NCBI GenBank assembly: GCA_902599405.1
Contig: CACKFO010000003.1
Span: 47,088 to 111,087 of the forward strand
Direction: 5' to 3'
DNA: 64,000 bases
Source: an uncultured Alphaproteobacteria bacterium
Lineage (GTDB): Bacteria > Pseudomonadota > Alphaproteobacteria > HIMB59
The notes below the pieces were generated by a model, which was not told the origin of the DNA, ran no database searches, and was given only the letters and a program-made list of their open reading frames with translations. Position numbers and translations under genes: made by a program. Positions 8,686 to 17,098 of this stretch are shown piece after piece. Numbering within the stretch: the first letter of the stretch is position 1; every line of letters begins with the position of its first letter.

Positions 8686-10113
8686 TTAATTCCATTTTGC
8701 TGATTCATTATTTAAAAATGTTATAACTTTTTGTTTAAACTGAATTTTTTCATCTTCATCTGCAATCATCTTATCTAAATCTGTTTCTAAACTAGAAAGA
8801 ATTTTATTTTTAGAATTCCATTTTGATTTATCATCATCATTAAAACGCTCTTTAATTTCAAATTCATAATTTCTTTTGTCATTTTCAGGCAGAGTGTGAG
8901 GAGCTATTTCATATAAAATTCGCACAGCTATTTCTTTATATCTGTCATCTTTGAATTGTTTTGCAATTTCATATTTCTTATCGTTGGGTGCAATATGAAA
9001 ATCAATCATTAATTTTTTATCTTGATGCGATGGAAAACTCTCAAATATTCTATCTTCAACATTAAATGGCTCAGGCCATTCTTTTTGATTTGAAAGATGA
9101 AGTTTAATTAAACGAGAGCAAAACTCCTCATTTTTCTTTATAAAGTTTGCTCTTTTTCTTAATTCATCTACTCCTATTTCTGCATATTTATTATCTTTGA
9201 ATGAATAACTTTCATTTAAAAGTGTTTTTGACTTTGAGCCGTCAAAAACTTCACAAATTCTTTTAGCCCCATCATTCATTTTTTTAGTTAAATCTTTATC
9301 CTCTAATTCTATTAGTTTAATAGGATCAAAAATCAAATTATAAACTAAATAGTGATGATTTCTTGATGGAATGCCTCCAATTAAAGTTTGAGCTTTTATA
9401 GTAGGTCTTCTTCCCCAGAAGGTTGTGTTTGTAAAAACTAAATTATCTAGCATGAATCTCTTAGGAGTGTCTCTATGTCGAAATTCAAATGCAGAGTTCC
9501 AAATCTTTGGACACCTTACATTTAATATTTTATTAAGTTCCAATGTGATTAAGCTATCAAAAACAGCATCATGAGGACCTGCATCATAATTTATTGATAT
9601 ATTATTTAGTTTAGAAATTTCATCTAATTTAAGTATTGGATACCCTTGATCATCAGTATTAAATTTAATATGTTCAGGGCTATAAACTGAAACTAATCTT
9701 AATATATCAAAAACATCCATACGTACATTATTATTAGTCACAGTCATATAAATTTCAGGTAATAAGTTTTGATAAAGTGCCTGTCGTAAAAAGGGTTCAT
9801 CAAAATTTATATTATTGAAACCCACAAAAATAGCTGATGAGGATGACCATTCCTGAAATGTTTCATACAATTGAGCGCTAGCTTCATAATAATTAGGGTA
9901 ATTATTTTGTATTAAACTAGTTGGATCTACCCCAGTTGTTATTAGAGCACCTGGCTCGAACCATTTTCCCTCTCTTAACTTACTATGTATTTCTAATTTG
10001 TCTTTAACTTCAAATTTATTATTAGTTAATACAGCACCAACTTGTGTTATTTGATTAAATTTATCATTACGACCTGTTGTTTCGAGATCCCAGAAAATAT
10101 AATGATCACTCAT
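8686..10113 (-). CDS. sbcB: Exodeoxyribonuclease I
   Basis: A 3'-5' single-strand DNA exonuclease used in recombination and mismatch repair, 475 residues, the normal family length. The DnaQ-like exonuclease motif I is FWDLETTGRNDKFNQI at residues 8-23, motif II lies near FVGFNNINFDEPFLRQAL, and motif III near PHDAVFDSL. The C-terminal SH3-like and helical parts follow. It stands convergent with rmlA (2 nt apart). Its upstream region on the minus strand (10114-10330) contains an unusual inverted repeat. Confidence 0.92.
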   Translation of the reverse strand: MSDHYIFWDLETTGRNDKFNQITQVGAVLTNNKFEVKDKLEIHSKLREGKWFEPGALITTGVDPTSLIQNNYPNYYEASAQLYETFQEWSSSSAIFVGFNNINFDEPFLRQALYQNLLPEIYMTVTNNNVRMDVFDILRLVSVYSPEHIKFNTDDQGYPILKLDEISKLNNISINYDAGPHDAVFDSLITLELNKILNVRCPKIWNSAFEFRHRDTPKRFMLDNLVFTNTTFWGRRPTIKAQTLIGGIPSRNHHYLVYNLIFDPIKLIELEDKDLTKKMNDGAKRICEVFDGSKSKTLLNESYSFKDNKYAEIGVDELRKRANFIKKNEEFCSRLIKLHLSNQKEWPEPFNVEDRIFESFPSHQDKKLMIDFHIAPNDKKYEIAKQFKDDRYKEIAVRILYEIAPHTLPENDKRNYEFEIKERFNDDDKSKWNSKNKILSSLETDLDKMIADEDEKIQFKQKVITFLNNESAKWN

Positions 10114-10183
10114 ATTAAAAAATTATATCAATTAAATATTATAATAAAGTTTAAGTTTAATTTGTTATTATGAGAGATTATAT

Positions 10184-10237
10184 AAAACTAGCCCCGGAGG
10201 AATAAGTAAGGATAGGAATAAGGATGGAGCTAGTTTT
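10184..10237. repeat. Inverted repeat enclosing a purine-rich block, upstream of sbcB
   Basis: Arms AAAACTAGC (10184-10192) and GCTAGTTTT (10229-10237) are perfectly complementary over 9 bp. The 36-nt interior is unusually G-rich on the plus strand for this AT-rich genome, with six GG doublets, and contains GGAGGAATAAGTAAGGAT. The latter closely resembles a block inside another inverted repeat at 40.7 kb (minus strand). On the minus strand it lies 71 nt upstream of the sbcB start, so it may be part of the sbcB leader; on the plus strand the right arm ends in a run of five T. Function unknown. Confidence 0.5.
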
Positions 10238-10292
10238 TGATTGATGATTTATACTAATTTTTTTTCTAAAGTCAAATTGCAGATAATAGAAC

Positions 10293-10319
10293 TTAGCTGT
10301 GCAAAATTTGCACAGCTAA
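10293..10319. promoter_or_regulatory. 27-nt near-perfect palindrome (hairpin) after the small zinc-finger gene
   Basis: Two 13-nt arms (TTAGCTGTGCAAA and TTTGCACAGCTAA) flank a single A. As RNA it would form a stem of about 11 bp with a five-base loop. It lies 12 nt beyond the stop of the 52-residue ORF on the minus strand, the position of a terminator or message-end hairpin, but no T-tract follows. A dimeric-repressor site for sbcB is an alternative. Confidence 0.6.
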
Positions 10320-10330
10320 ATGTATTGAAT

Positions 10331-10489
10331 TTATTGATTTTTAAATAATTTTTTTATTTTCTTGTAATAAATTAGTGAACATTTGGCATCACAAAAAAAT
10401 ACTTTTTTTGGGATATCATAAAACTTAGGATCAGCCCAATATAAAGGCTCCAAAATCTTTTTTTTACATACTTCACAGCTATTATTCAT
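10331..10489 (-). CDS. 52-residue small protein with zinc-finger cysteine pattern
   Basis: A short ORF with ATG at 10489, 9 nt after the stop of the phosphatase-like gene on the same strand. It starts MNNSCEVCKKKI and later has FFCDAKCSLIYYKKIKK. The C-x2-C ... C-x3-C spacing suggests one bound zinc, and the Lys-rich end suggests contact with nucleic acid or an acidic partner. Position and spacing argue for translation with the phosphatase gene. I do not recognise a named family. Confidence 0.6.
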   Translation of the reverse strand: MNNSCEVCKKKILEPLYWADPKFYDIPKKVFFCDAKCSLIYYKKIKKLFKNQ

Positions 10490-10498
10490 TTAGTTATC

Positions 10499-11005
10499 CT
10501 AAAAATTTAACTCTACTATTCTACTTTCTTCTATCGGCTCAGGGTCAAAGTACGGAACTGAACCATAGAGTCTGTTATCTAAACCCAATATTTCATCATA
10601 ATATCTCATCATAATCTTATTAGGGCTAGCGTGTGGTGCAATTTCTTTTAAGTTTTCAATTATAAGCTCAATATTTTCAGGAGAGTATTTTGCGGCTATG
10701 CCTAAACTTGTTGCAGTGGATCGACTTATACCCATATGACAATGGACTAAAATAGGTTTGGTTTTATCCCAGTCATCTGTGAAATCTAATAATTCTTGAG
10801 TATGATGTTTCTCTGGTAATATAAATCCCTCTCTTGGCTCAGAAATGTCATCAATTAACATTTTCAAGTGTCTATTTTTATCCATACCTGATGGGGTTTC
10901 AGGCTCAAAATTTTTATTAATAATGGTAAGCATTTTATCTGGGCTGAATTTATCAACACACTCTTGGATATCTGCTAATCCACAAATAATTATTTTTTTT
11001 TGCAT
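10499..11005 (-). CDS. Tyrosine-phosphatase-like protein (COG5350 type)
   Basis: A 168-residue protein with the cysteine-phosphatase signature HCHMGISRST at about residues 88-97 (HCx2Gx2RS; catalytic Cys and Arg both present). The general acid Asp could be in the preceding DWDKTKP or DDISEP loops. The family is annotated as predicted protein tyrosine phosphatase; the substrate is unknown. It is followed within 9 nt by a small zinc-finger ORF. Confidence 0.82.
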   Translation of the reverse strand: MQKKIIICGLADIQECVDKFSPDKMLTIINKNFEPETPSGMDKNRHLKMLIDDISEPREGFILPEKHHTQELLDFTDDWDKTKPILVHCHMGISRSTATSLGIAAKYSPENIELIIENLKEIAPHASPNKIMMRYYDEILGLDNRLYGSVPYFDPEPIEESRIVELNF

Positions 11006-11061
11006 AAGAAGTTTAATTAATATATAGCTTAAACAATCGTTAAGAAAGAATATTTATTTTC

Positions 11062-12021
11062 ATGGTATCTCAATTAGATAGTCTAAAAAAATTTTCATCA
11101 GTTGTTGCAGACACCGGAGATATTGACAGTATTCAAAAATTTAACCCAGATGACTGTACAACCAATCCATCTTTAATATTTAAAGCTGTTCAATCAAACA
11201 AATACAAAAAATTAGTTGATGAAGTAATAAGTAATTCAAAAAGTAGAAAATTTTCTCAAACTGAGGATCAAGTTAATTACATTGCTGATCAACTAACTAT
11301 TGCTTTTGGTATAGAATTAACAAAAATCGTGCCAGGATATGTTTCTACCGAGGTCGACTCTGATTTATCATTTAATACTGAAGCTACTGTTGAAAAGGCA
11401 AAGCAAATAATCAATAGCTATGAGCAATCAGGTGTCCCCAAGAATAGAATATTAATTAAAATTGCAGGCACATGGGAAGGAATACAAGCAGTAAAAAAAT
11501 TAGAGGCAGAGGGAATATCTTGTAATTGCACACTCATTTTTTCGTTAACACAAGCAATAGCTTGTGCTGAAGCAGGAGCATTTTTAATTTCACCATTTGT
11601 TGGAAGGATACTTGACTGGTTTAAATCAAATACACAAAAGGAATATGACTCTTCAAATGACCCAGGTGTTGAGAGTGTTGAGAAGATTTTTAATTATTTT
11701 AAAAAATTTAATTATAACACTATTGTTATGGCAGCATCATTTAGAAATAAGGATGAAATAATTAATTTAGCTGGATGTGATAAATTAACAATTAGTCCAA
11801 CTCTTTTAGAGGAGTTAAGCCAAAACGATGATGAAATTAAACTTAAATTATCAAAAGAATACTCATCTTCATTAGATATTGAGAGAATTAATGTGAATGA
11901 GAGCTCATTTCGTTGGCATTTAAATGAAAATCAGATGGCATCTTTTAAATTAGCTGAGGGTATTAGATTATTTAATAAGGATTTATTGAAATTAAAAGAA
12001 TTGATTAAAGGCCAATTATAA
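11062..12021 (+). CDS. tal: Transaldolase
   Basis: Non-oxidative pentose-phosphate enzyme moving a dihydroxyacetone unit between sugar phosphates. The 319-residue protein is of the TalB type: DSLKKFSSVVADTGDIDSIQ at the N-terminus, DCTTNPSLIFKA, the Schiff-base lysine in RILIKIAGTWEGIQA near residue 133, and NCTLIFSLTQAIACAEAGAFLISPFVGRI. It begins 57 nt from the divergent phosphatase gene. Transketolase and GAPDH lie elsewhere in the window, so the pentose branch is intact. Confidence 0.94.
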   Translation: MVSQLDSLKKFSSVVADTGDIDSIQKFNPDDCTTNPSLIFKAVQSNKYKKLVDEVISNSKSRKFSQTEDQVNYIADQLTIAFGIELTKIVPGYVSTEVDSDLSFNTEATVEKAKQIINSYEQSGVPKNRILIKIAGTWEGIQAVKKLEAEGISCNCTLIFSLTQAIACAEAGAFLISPFVGRILDWFKSNTQKEYDSSNDPGVESVEKIFNYFKKFNYNTIVMAASFRNKDEIINLAGCDKLTISPTLLEELSQNDDEIKLKLSKEYSSSLDIERINVNESSFRWHLNENQMASFKLAEGIRLFNKDLLKLKELIKGQL

Positions 12022-12059
12022 TTATTGCACAAATCACTTCAAAATTATAAATAATTAAT

Positions 12060-12605
12060 ATGGAAAATAAAAATATAACAATTTTAAGTCAGTACGCTCA
12101 AAGTAATTTATCCAAAATAGTATTTTCTCTTTTGGGAATTATTTTATTATCAGTTTCTAGTAAAATTAGTATTCCTTTCTATCCTGTGCCGATGACGCTA
12201 CAAACCTTTGTTGTATATTTTATTGCTGCCTCAATGGGTATGGTTGGGTTTTATGCAACTGTTTCATACGTTATTCTTGGACTTATTGGTCTTCCCATCT
12301 TTGCTGCTGGTGGAGGTTTTGGTTATGTCATGTCTCCAACATTTGGATTTCTTTATGGAATGATTTTAGCTTCATTTGTAATAGCATATTTTTCAAAAAA
12401 CCTTTTCAATAAAAATTTAATTAAAATTATTTTATCTATTTTTATAGGCGCGTTAATTATTTTTATTTGTGGTATTGCCCATTTATCAAGCTTCATAGGA
12501 CTAGAGAAATCTATAAACGCAGGCTTATACCCATTTATTTACAGTGAACTTTTAAAGATAGCACTTGCTATTTCTTTAACGTATTTGCTAATTAAAAAAA
12601 ATTAA
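12060..12605 (+). CDS. bioY: Biotin transporter S component BioY
   Basis: Integral membrane substrate-binding subunit for biotin uptake, 181 residues with about six membrane segments. Family features: ISIPFYPVPMTLQTFVVYFIAASMG near residue 40-65, VILGLIGLPIFAAGGGFGYVMSPTFGFLYG after it, and a C-terminal helix. No energy-coupling genes (bioM/N) or biotin synthesis genes lie nearby; solitary BioY proteins are known. It follows tal by 38 nt and overlaps the convergent msrB by 4 nt. Confidence 0.92.
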   Translation: MENKNITILSQYAQSNLSKIVFSLLGIILLSVSSKISIPFYPVPMTLQTFVVYFIAASMGMVGFYATVSYVILGLIGLPIFAAGGGFGYVMSPTFGFLYGMILASFVIAYFSKNLFNKNLIKIILSIFIGALIIFICGIAHLSSFIGLEKSINAGLYPFIYSELLKIALAISLTYLLIKKN

Positions 12606-13069
12606 TCTGGAATAAAGTTTAAAGCTATACCGTTATTACAGTATCTTAAACCTGTAGGTTCTGGACCATCTTTGAAGACGTGTCCGTGATGCCCACCACA
12701 TTTAGCACAGTGGTATTCTTTTCGTGGAAACACCAATTTAAAATCTGTTTTAAAACCCAAAGCATTAGGAAGATAATCAAAAAATGAAGGCCAGCCAGTT
12801 CCGCTATCATATTTCATATCCGAAGAAAATAGTGGTAATTCACATCCTGCACAATGGTAGGTACCTTTCCTTTTTTCATTGTTAAGTACGCTAAACCCGG
12901 GTCGTTCAGTTCCATGCTGCCTCAAAATATAATACTCCTCTTCTGATAATCTTGTTTTCCATTCCTCATCTGAAAGAATTAATTTCTCCATCGCAACTAA
13001 AGGTTTATATCCAATAAAGCATCCACCAATAAGTATTGATATAAATCTTCTTCTGTTTAAAACAACCAT
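12602..13069 (-). CDS. msrB: Exported methionine-R-sulfoxide reductase MsrB
   Basis: Repairs methionine-R-sulfoxide in proteins. The 155-residue protein has two zinc-binding pairs (CAGC and CAKC), YDSGTGWPSF, HCAKCGGHHGHVF and the catalytic cysteine in RYCNN. The N-terminus NRRRFISILIGGCFIG looks like a twin-arginine or membrane signal, so the enzyme probably acts in the periplasm, which suits oxidative stress in surface water. The stop overlaps bioY by 4 nt, tail to tail. Confidence 0.93.
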   Translation of the reverse strand: MVVLNRRRFISILIGGCFIGYKPLVAMEKLILSDEEWKTRLSEEEYYILRQHGTERPGFSVLNNEKRKGTYHCAGCELPLFSSDMKYDSGTGWPSFFDYLPNALGFKTDFKLVFPRKEYHCAKCGGHHGHVFKDGPEPTGLRYCNNGIALNFIPD

Positions 13070-13104
13070 AAAATATCAGGGATAAATTATAATAATTGAA
13101 AATA

Positions 13105-13188
13105 CTATTTCTTTTTAGCTCTTCTTTTAGCTCTTCTTTTTCGTGAACCGATTTTTCTTCTGCCTCTGTGTTTTTTAGGATAACCCAT
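13105..13188 (-). CDS. Possible 27-residue highly basic peptide
   Basis: ATG at 13188 starts a 27-codon ORF (MGYPKKHRGRRKIGSRK, then Arg/Lys/Ala only) with about 60 percent Lys+Arg. The composition resembles tiny ribosomal proteins of the bTHX or bS22 kind, but I cannot identify it. There is no ribosome site; a TATTATAC hexamer-like box lies just 6 nt upstream of the ATG, so a leaderless message is possible. It fills the gap between msrB and the MFS gene, which otherwise holds nothing. Confidence 0.4.
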   Translation of the reverse strand: MGYPKKHRGRRKIGSRKRRAKRRAKKK

Positions 13189-13260
13189 GACGGCGTATAA
13201 TAGATTTTTAACCTCAAAAATAAACATATTTTTTTGATATGATTCATATATTTTAAGCAA

Positions 13261-14457
13261 ATGAGAACAATTCTATTAGTTTTAGTTGCTGGATTAATAC
13301 TGTCAGTTGGAAATGGATTTAGAATGTCTCTAGGGATATATGTCCCAGATCTTTTAAGTTCCACAGTTTTTAGTGCTTCAATTATAGGTCTAACATATGG
13401 TCTTTTTAATTTGCTTTGGGGAGCTATGTCACCCATTGCAGGTGCATTTGCTGAACAAAGGGGTTATGTAAAAACTCTTTGTTTTGGTTTCTTTGGTGTC
13501 TCTCTTAGTTTCTATGTTGCTTCTTCAGCGATACACCCATTACATTTTTTATTTGGTATTGGCATAATTGGAGGTATTTCAGCTGGTGTTATTTCTGTAC
13601 CAGTTATAATTGGAGGAGTCTCAAAATATTTTGAGGATGATAAAACACAAAGCACAGTTACAGGAATACTTATGTCTCTTGCTGCAACAGGGATGTTTAT
13701 ATTTACACCTATTAACCAATTTTTAGTCACAACCTTTAAATGGAGTTTTTCTTTTCAAATTACATCTATGTTTTTTCTGTTCATAATTCCTCTTTCATTT
13801 ATATTTCTTTTACCTAAGCCTCAAAAAAAAGATAAGAAAGAATTTACAAAAAGAAAAATATCAGATGTCATAAAAAAAGCCTTTAAGGATAAAAGTTATA
13901 ATTATCTTATTTTAGGATTTTTTGTTTGTGGCTTACATGTAGCTTTAATTTCAAACTATCTTCCAGTTTTTGCAAAAATTAAAGGTTTAGAAACTACAAT
14001 AGCTGCAACAGGACTTACTTTAATTGGGTTATTTAATATGATTGGTACTTTAATTTCAGGAAAGGTTTCAGGCATTATTAAAAAAAAATATATATTATCG
14101 TTTATTTATTTTGTTAGAAGCATAGTAATTTTTTTATTATTAATTTTGCCTACAAACAATTTCACAATTATAGCCTTCAGTTGTTGTATTGGTCTTTTAT
14201 GGTTATCAACTGTCCCACCGACTTCAGGAATTGTTTCAAATAGATTTGGCACAAGATACCTTTCGACTTTATTTGGGATTGTAATGGTTTCCCATCAAGC
14301 AGGAGCATTTCTTGGCTCTTTTATTGGCGGTTTAGTTATAGATATTTATGGTTCACTCGATATAGCTTGGATAATGGCGATAGTAATTTCTCTATTTTCT
14401 GCAATTATCCATTTTCCAATTATAGAAAAAGAAAAATCCGAAGAAGTTTTTGCCTAA
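13261..14457 (+). CDS. Major facilitator superfamily transporter
   Basis: A 398-residue protein with twelve hydrophobic segments and a central loop rich in Lys (about 180-205), the normal MFS layout. Features include GLTYGLFNLLWGAMSPIAGAFAEQRG after the second segment, the family's GxxxDRxGxR loop equivalent, and GTRYLSTLFGIVMVSHQAGAFLGSFIGG in the C-half. It looks like the oxalate/formate and monocarboxylate-type branch. The substrate is unknown. It overlaps the next gene by 8 nt. Confidence 0.86.
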   Translation: MRTILLVLVAGLILSVGNGFRMSLGIYVPDLLSSTVFSASIIGLTYGLFNLLWGAMSPIAGAFAEQRGYVKTLCFGFFGVSLSFYVASSAIHPLHFLFGIGIIGGISAGVISVPVIIGGVSKYFEDDKTQSTVTGILMSLAATGMFIFTPINQFLVTTFKWSFSFQITSMFFLFIIPLSFIFLLPKPQKKDKKEFTKRKISDVIKKAFKDKSYNYLILGFFVCGLHVALISNYLPVFAKIKGLETTIAATGLTLIGLFNMIGTLISGKVSGIIKKKYILSFIYFVRSIVIFLLLILPTNNFTIIAFSCCIGLLWLSTVPPTSGIVSNRFGTRYLSTLFGIVMVSHQAGAFLGSFIGGLVIDIYGSLDIAWIMAIVISLFSAIIHFPIIEKEKSEEVFA

Positions 14458-15325
14458 TTTAAAAATTAATCCTTTTTTTATACTGATTATAGGCGCGGTA
14501 AGTATCGCTTTTTCTCCTATATTTGTTCGACTCTCAGAGGTTGATCCAATAATGACAGCTTTTTTTAGAATATTCGTGAGCCTCCCCTTTTTTTTAATGT
14601 TTGGGTCACTGAAAATTATTGAAAAAGTAAATTTTCCTGTTTTGAAAAATAAATTTTTAATTATTTTTATTTCAGGTGTCTTTTTTTCATTAGATTTAAT
14701 TTGTTGGCATTTGTCTATCAAACTTACTACAGTTTCTAAGGCAACATTTTTATCTAATTTAGCTCCAATTGTAGTAATTTTATTTTCATTAATATTTCTT
14801 AAAGAAAAATTTTCTAAGTTTTTTTTTATTGCCATATTTATCTCGATGAGTGGTATGACCTTGTTATTAGGTGAGAGCTTTCAATTTTATAAATCACAAT
14901 TTTTGGGAGATCTTTTAGGTGTTCTAACAGCAATTTGGTATGGTTTTTATATTCTTACTATTAGCCAATTAAGAAAAGATTTAAATTCAAGCACGATTAT
15001 GTTTTTTTCAGGATGTGTAAGCTCAATTATTTTACTTTTAGTCGCGATATTTTTTGAACAAAGTTTAGTGCCAAAGTCTTTTTACTCGATAGCAATTCTA
15101 TTTTTATTAGGTTTTGTTTGCCAATTCATCGGACAATCTTTTATAGCTTATTCTCTAGCATTTTTATCTGCTTCCTTATCATCTTTGAGTCTTTTGATAC
15201 AACCTATTGCTGCAACCTTATTGGCGTACTTTTTTTTTCAAGAAAAACTAACGTTGATCCAATTTTTTGGAAGTACATTAATCCTGATTGGTATTTATAT
15301 TGCTAAAACAAAATATGAAAATTAA
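14450..15325 (+). CDS. EamA/DMT family permease
   Basis: A 291-residue, ten-segment membrane protein with two EamA repeats: one ending near SLIFLKEKFSKFFFIAIFISMSGMTLLL and a second ending LLAYFFFQEKLTLIQFFGSTLILIGIYI. These drug/metabolite transporters export or import amino acids, nucleosides and other small compounds; the substrate is unknown. The start is TTG at 14450, inside the end of the MFS gene, suggesting coupled translation. It overlaps mutT by 11 nt. Confidence 0.86.
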   Translation: MPNLKINPFFILIIGAVSIAFSPIFVRLSEVDPIMTAFFRIFVSLPFFLMFGSLKIIEKVNFPVLKNKFLIIFISGVFFSLDLICWHLSIKLTTVSKATFLSNLAPIVVILFSLIFLKEKFSKFFFIAIFISMSGMTLLLGESFQFYKSQFLGDLLGVLTAIWYGFYILTISQLRKDLNSSTIMFFSGCVSSIILLLVAIFFEQSLVPKSFYSIAILFLLGFVCQFIGQSFIAYSLAFLSASLSSLSLLIQPIAATLLAYFFFQEKLTLIQFFGSTLILIGIYIAKTKYEN

Positions 15326-15731
15326 TCAAATAAAAGTTGTAGCAGGCTTAATACTTCAAAATGATAAACTTCTAATATGTCAAAGACCAAACTTTAAGGA
15401 TCATCCATTAAAATGGGAATTTCCTGGAGGTAAAATCAAAAAAGATGAAACTAATGAAGAGGCCTTGATTAGAGAAATAAATGAAGAACTTTCAATTAAC
15501 ATAATTAATTGTGAGGAACTAATTAGTTATAATTTCAATTATAAAGACTTGAATAAATGGGTATTCATATATTTTTATTTAGTTAATAATTTCAGTGGTA
15601 AGGTTTTAAATAATTATCATAAAGAACTAAAATGGATTGAAATTAAGGATATTCGTGAATATGATTTTCTAGAGGGAGACCTTAAAATAATTGAATATAT
15701 AAGTAGTAATGACTTTAAATATTATAGATAA
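15315..15731 (+). CDS. mutT: NUDIX hydrolase, MutT-like
   Basis: A 138-residue protein with the NUDIX box GGKIKKDETNEEALIREINEEL at about residues 37-58 (GX5EX7REXXEE). MutT-type enzymes remove 8-oxo-dGTP from the nucleotide pool. The short length, VAGLILQNDKLLICQRP at the N-terminus and KWEFPGG before the box fit MutT. ATG at 15315 is chosen over an upstream in-frame ATG that would extend deep into the EamA gene. It overlaps the next gene by 23 nt. Confidence 0.85.
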   Translation: MKINQIKVVAGLILQNDKLLICQRPNFKDHPLKWEFPGGKIKKDETNEEALIREINEELSINIINCEELISYNFNYKDLNKWVFIYFYLVNNFSGKVLNNYHKELKWIEIKDIREYDFLEGDLKIIEYISSNDFKYYR

Positions 15732-16740
15732 ACCAAAAGACGGATTTGAAAGAGTAGTCTATGCTGAGGAGGATAAATTTAATTTCTACTCAGTTATTGC
15801 TATTCACAATACTAAAAGAGGCCCTGCATTGGGTGGATGTAGATATTTTAATTACCAGGATTTAAATAAGCAAGAAGAGGATGTTTTAAAATTAGCTGAA
15901 GCAATGACATATAAGAATTCTTTGGCTGAACTTCCCTTTGGTGGTGGGAAGGCTACTATTCACTCTAAAATAAATAAAAAAGATGCATATAGTTTTTTTG
16001 GAGAAGTTTTAAACAAACTTAATGGTACATATATAACAGCTGGAGATATGGGAACTGTTGATGAGGACTTAAGAGGATTTAGAGAATTCTCAGATCATGT
16101 TTGTAATCCTATAGGCTCTGACTCCGGATTAGGTACCGCATTAGGTGTTTATTACTCAATGTTAGGATGTGTCGAATTTAAATTCGGACAAGACTCATTA
16201 GTAAATAAAAATATATTTATCAAAGGATATGGAAAGACTGGATCCAGAATTGCTTCTTTGTGTAAAAAAGACGGTGCAAATATTGAAATTTCTGACTTAG
16301 AGCATAAAAAAGATTTGATTGAGAGAGATGGTTATAAATTTTGTAGTCAACTCCAAGATACATCCTTTGAAAAAATTGATATCTACTCTCCTTGTGCAGG
16401 AGGTGGTGATTTGAATACGGAGTTTTTAAATTTTGCAAATAATAAAATATCGATGATTACTGGATCTGCAAATAATCAACTGGATAATATTGATATAGAA
16501 AAAGAATTATATAATAAAGGTATATTATATTGTCCTGATTATTGTGCCAATGCTGGTGGCGTAATTATATTAGGTTCAAGAATTAGTATTAAAGAGGATC
16601 TAGAACCAGATGACAAAATTGTAGATGACCTTCTAAAAAAAATAAAATCACGTACAAAATTTATCTTAGAAAAATCTCAAAAAGATTTTATTTTAACATC
16701 CAATATTGCAAGTGAAATGGCTTTAGATGGATTAAAATAA
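15709..16740 (+). CDS. Leucine/valine/phenylalanine dehydrogenase family
   Basis: NAD-dependent oxidative deamination of branched or aromatic amino acids. The 343-residue protein has GPALGGCRYFNY, AEAMTYKNSLAELPFGGGKATI with the catalytic lysine near residues 65-85, TAGDMGTVDEDLRG, and a Rossmann segment FIKGYGKTGSRIASLC. The NCANAGGV-like stretch DYCANAGGVIILG closes the active site. The length fits leucine dehydrogenase (about 350) rather than glutamate dehydrogenase (about 420-450). The exact substrate is not certain. Confidence 0.88.
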   Translation: MTLNIIDKPKDGFERVVYAEEDKFNFYSVIAIHNTKRGPALGGCRYFNYQDLNKQEEDVLKLAEAMTYKNSLAELPFGGGKATIHSKINKKDAYSFFGEVLNKLNGTYITAGDMGTVDEDLRGFREFSDHVCNPIGSDSGLGTALGVYYSMLGCVEFKFGQDSLVNKNIFIKGYGKTGSRIASLCKKDGANIEISDLEHKKDLIERDGYKFCSQLQDTSFEKIDIYSPCAGGGDLNTEFLNFANNKISMITGSANNQLDNIDIEKELYNKGILYCPDYCANAGGVIILGSRISIKEDLEPDDKIVDDLLKKIKSRTKFILEKSQKDFILTSNIASEMALDGLK

Positions 16741-16741
16741 A

Positions 16742-17098
16742 ATGAATTTCTTTCAAGCTTATATTCACCCTCAACAAAAGGAGAGGTTACTATTTTTAGG
16801 ATACTGGATTGTGTCACTAATTATTTGGTCCTTTGCAATGAATGTCAGTTTAGTAATTGTTATCGTATTTTCTATAATTGGAAATTACGTAGTCGTAAGA
16901 CCATTAGCTAAATTATTCTTTTTACTTAAAAACATTGTAAATAAGAGGTTTTTCAATAACTTTGATATATTTGAAGCTTATTATGCAGGTTTTGAAATTG
17001 GAAGAATAACAAGAATTTTTTTAAAATTATCTTTTTTTATAATTAACATGATTATTTCAAAAATTTTTATGGAAGCTTATTTAACTTTTATAAATTAA
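16742..17098 (+). CDS. Uncharacterised membrane protein, 118 residues
   Basis: Starts 1 nt after the dehydrogenase stop, so likely co-transcribed. Three to four hydrophobic segments (about 16-37, 40-62, 92-115) separated by short basic loops; the middle contains RPLAKLFFLLKNIVNKRF and a soluble FDIFEAYYAGFEIGR stretch. No family recognised. Its stop overlaps the convergent phosphatidyltransferase gene by 11 nt. Confidence 0.7.
   Translation: MNFFQAYIHPQQKERLLFLGYWIVSLIIWSFAMNVSLVIVIVFSIIGNYVVVRPLAKLFFLLKNIVNKRFFNNFDIFEAYYAGFEIGRITRIFLKLSFFIINMIISKIFMEAYLTFIN

Noticed and set aside
13005..13436. A 143-codon minus-strand ORF across msrB's start, the basic peptide and the MFS start
   Set aside because: It reads a different frame through genes with clear identity and shows no domain; the 27-residue basic ORF is a better reading of the gap.
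14392..14835. A 147-codon minus-strand ORF opposite the EamA gene
   Set aside because: Low-complexity Lys/Asn/Ile translation opposite a clear membrane protein.
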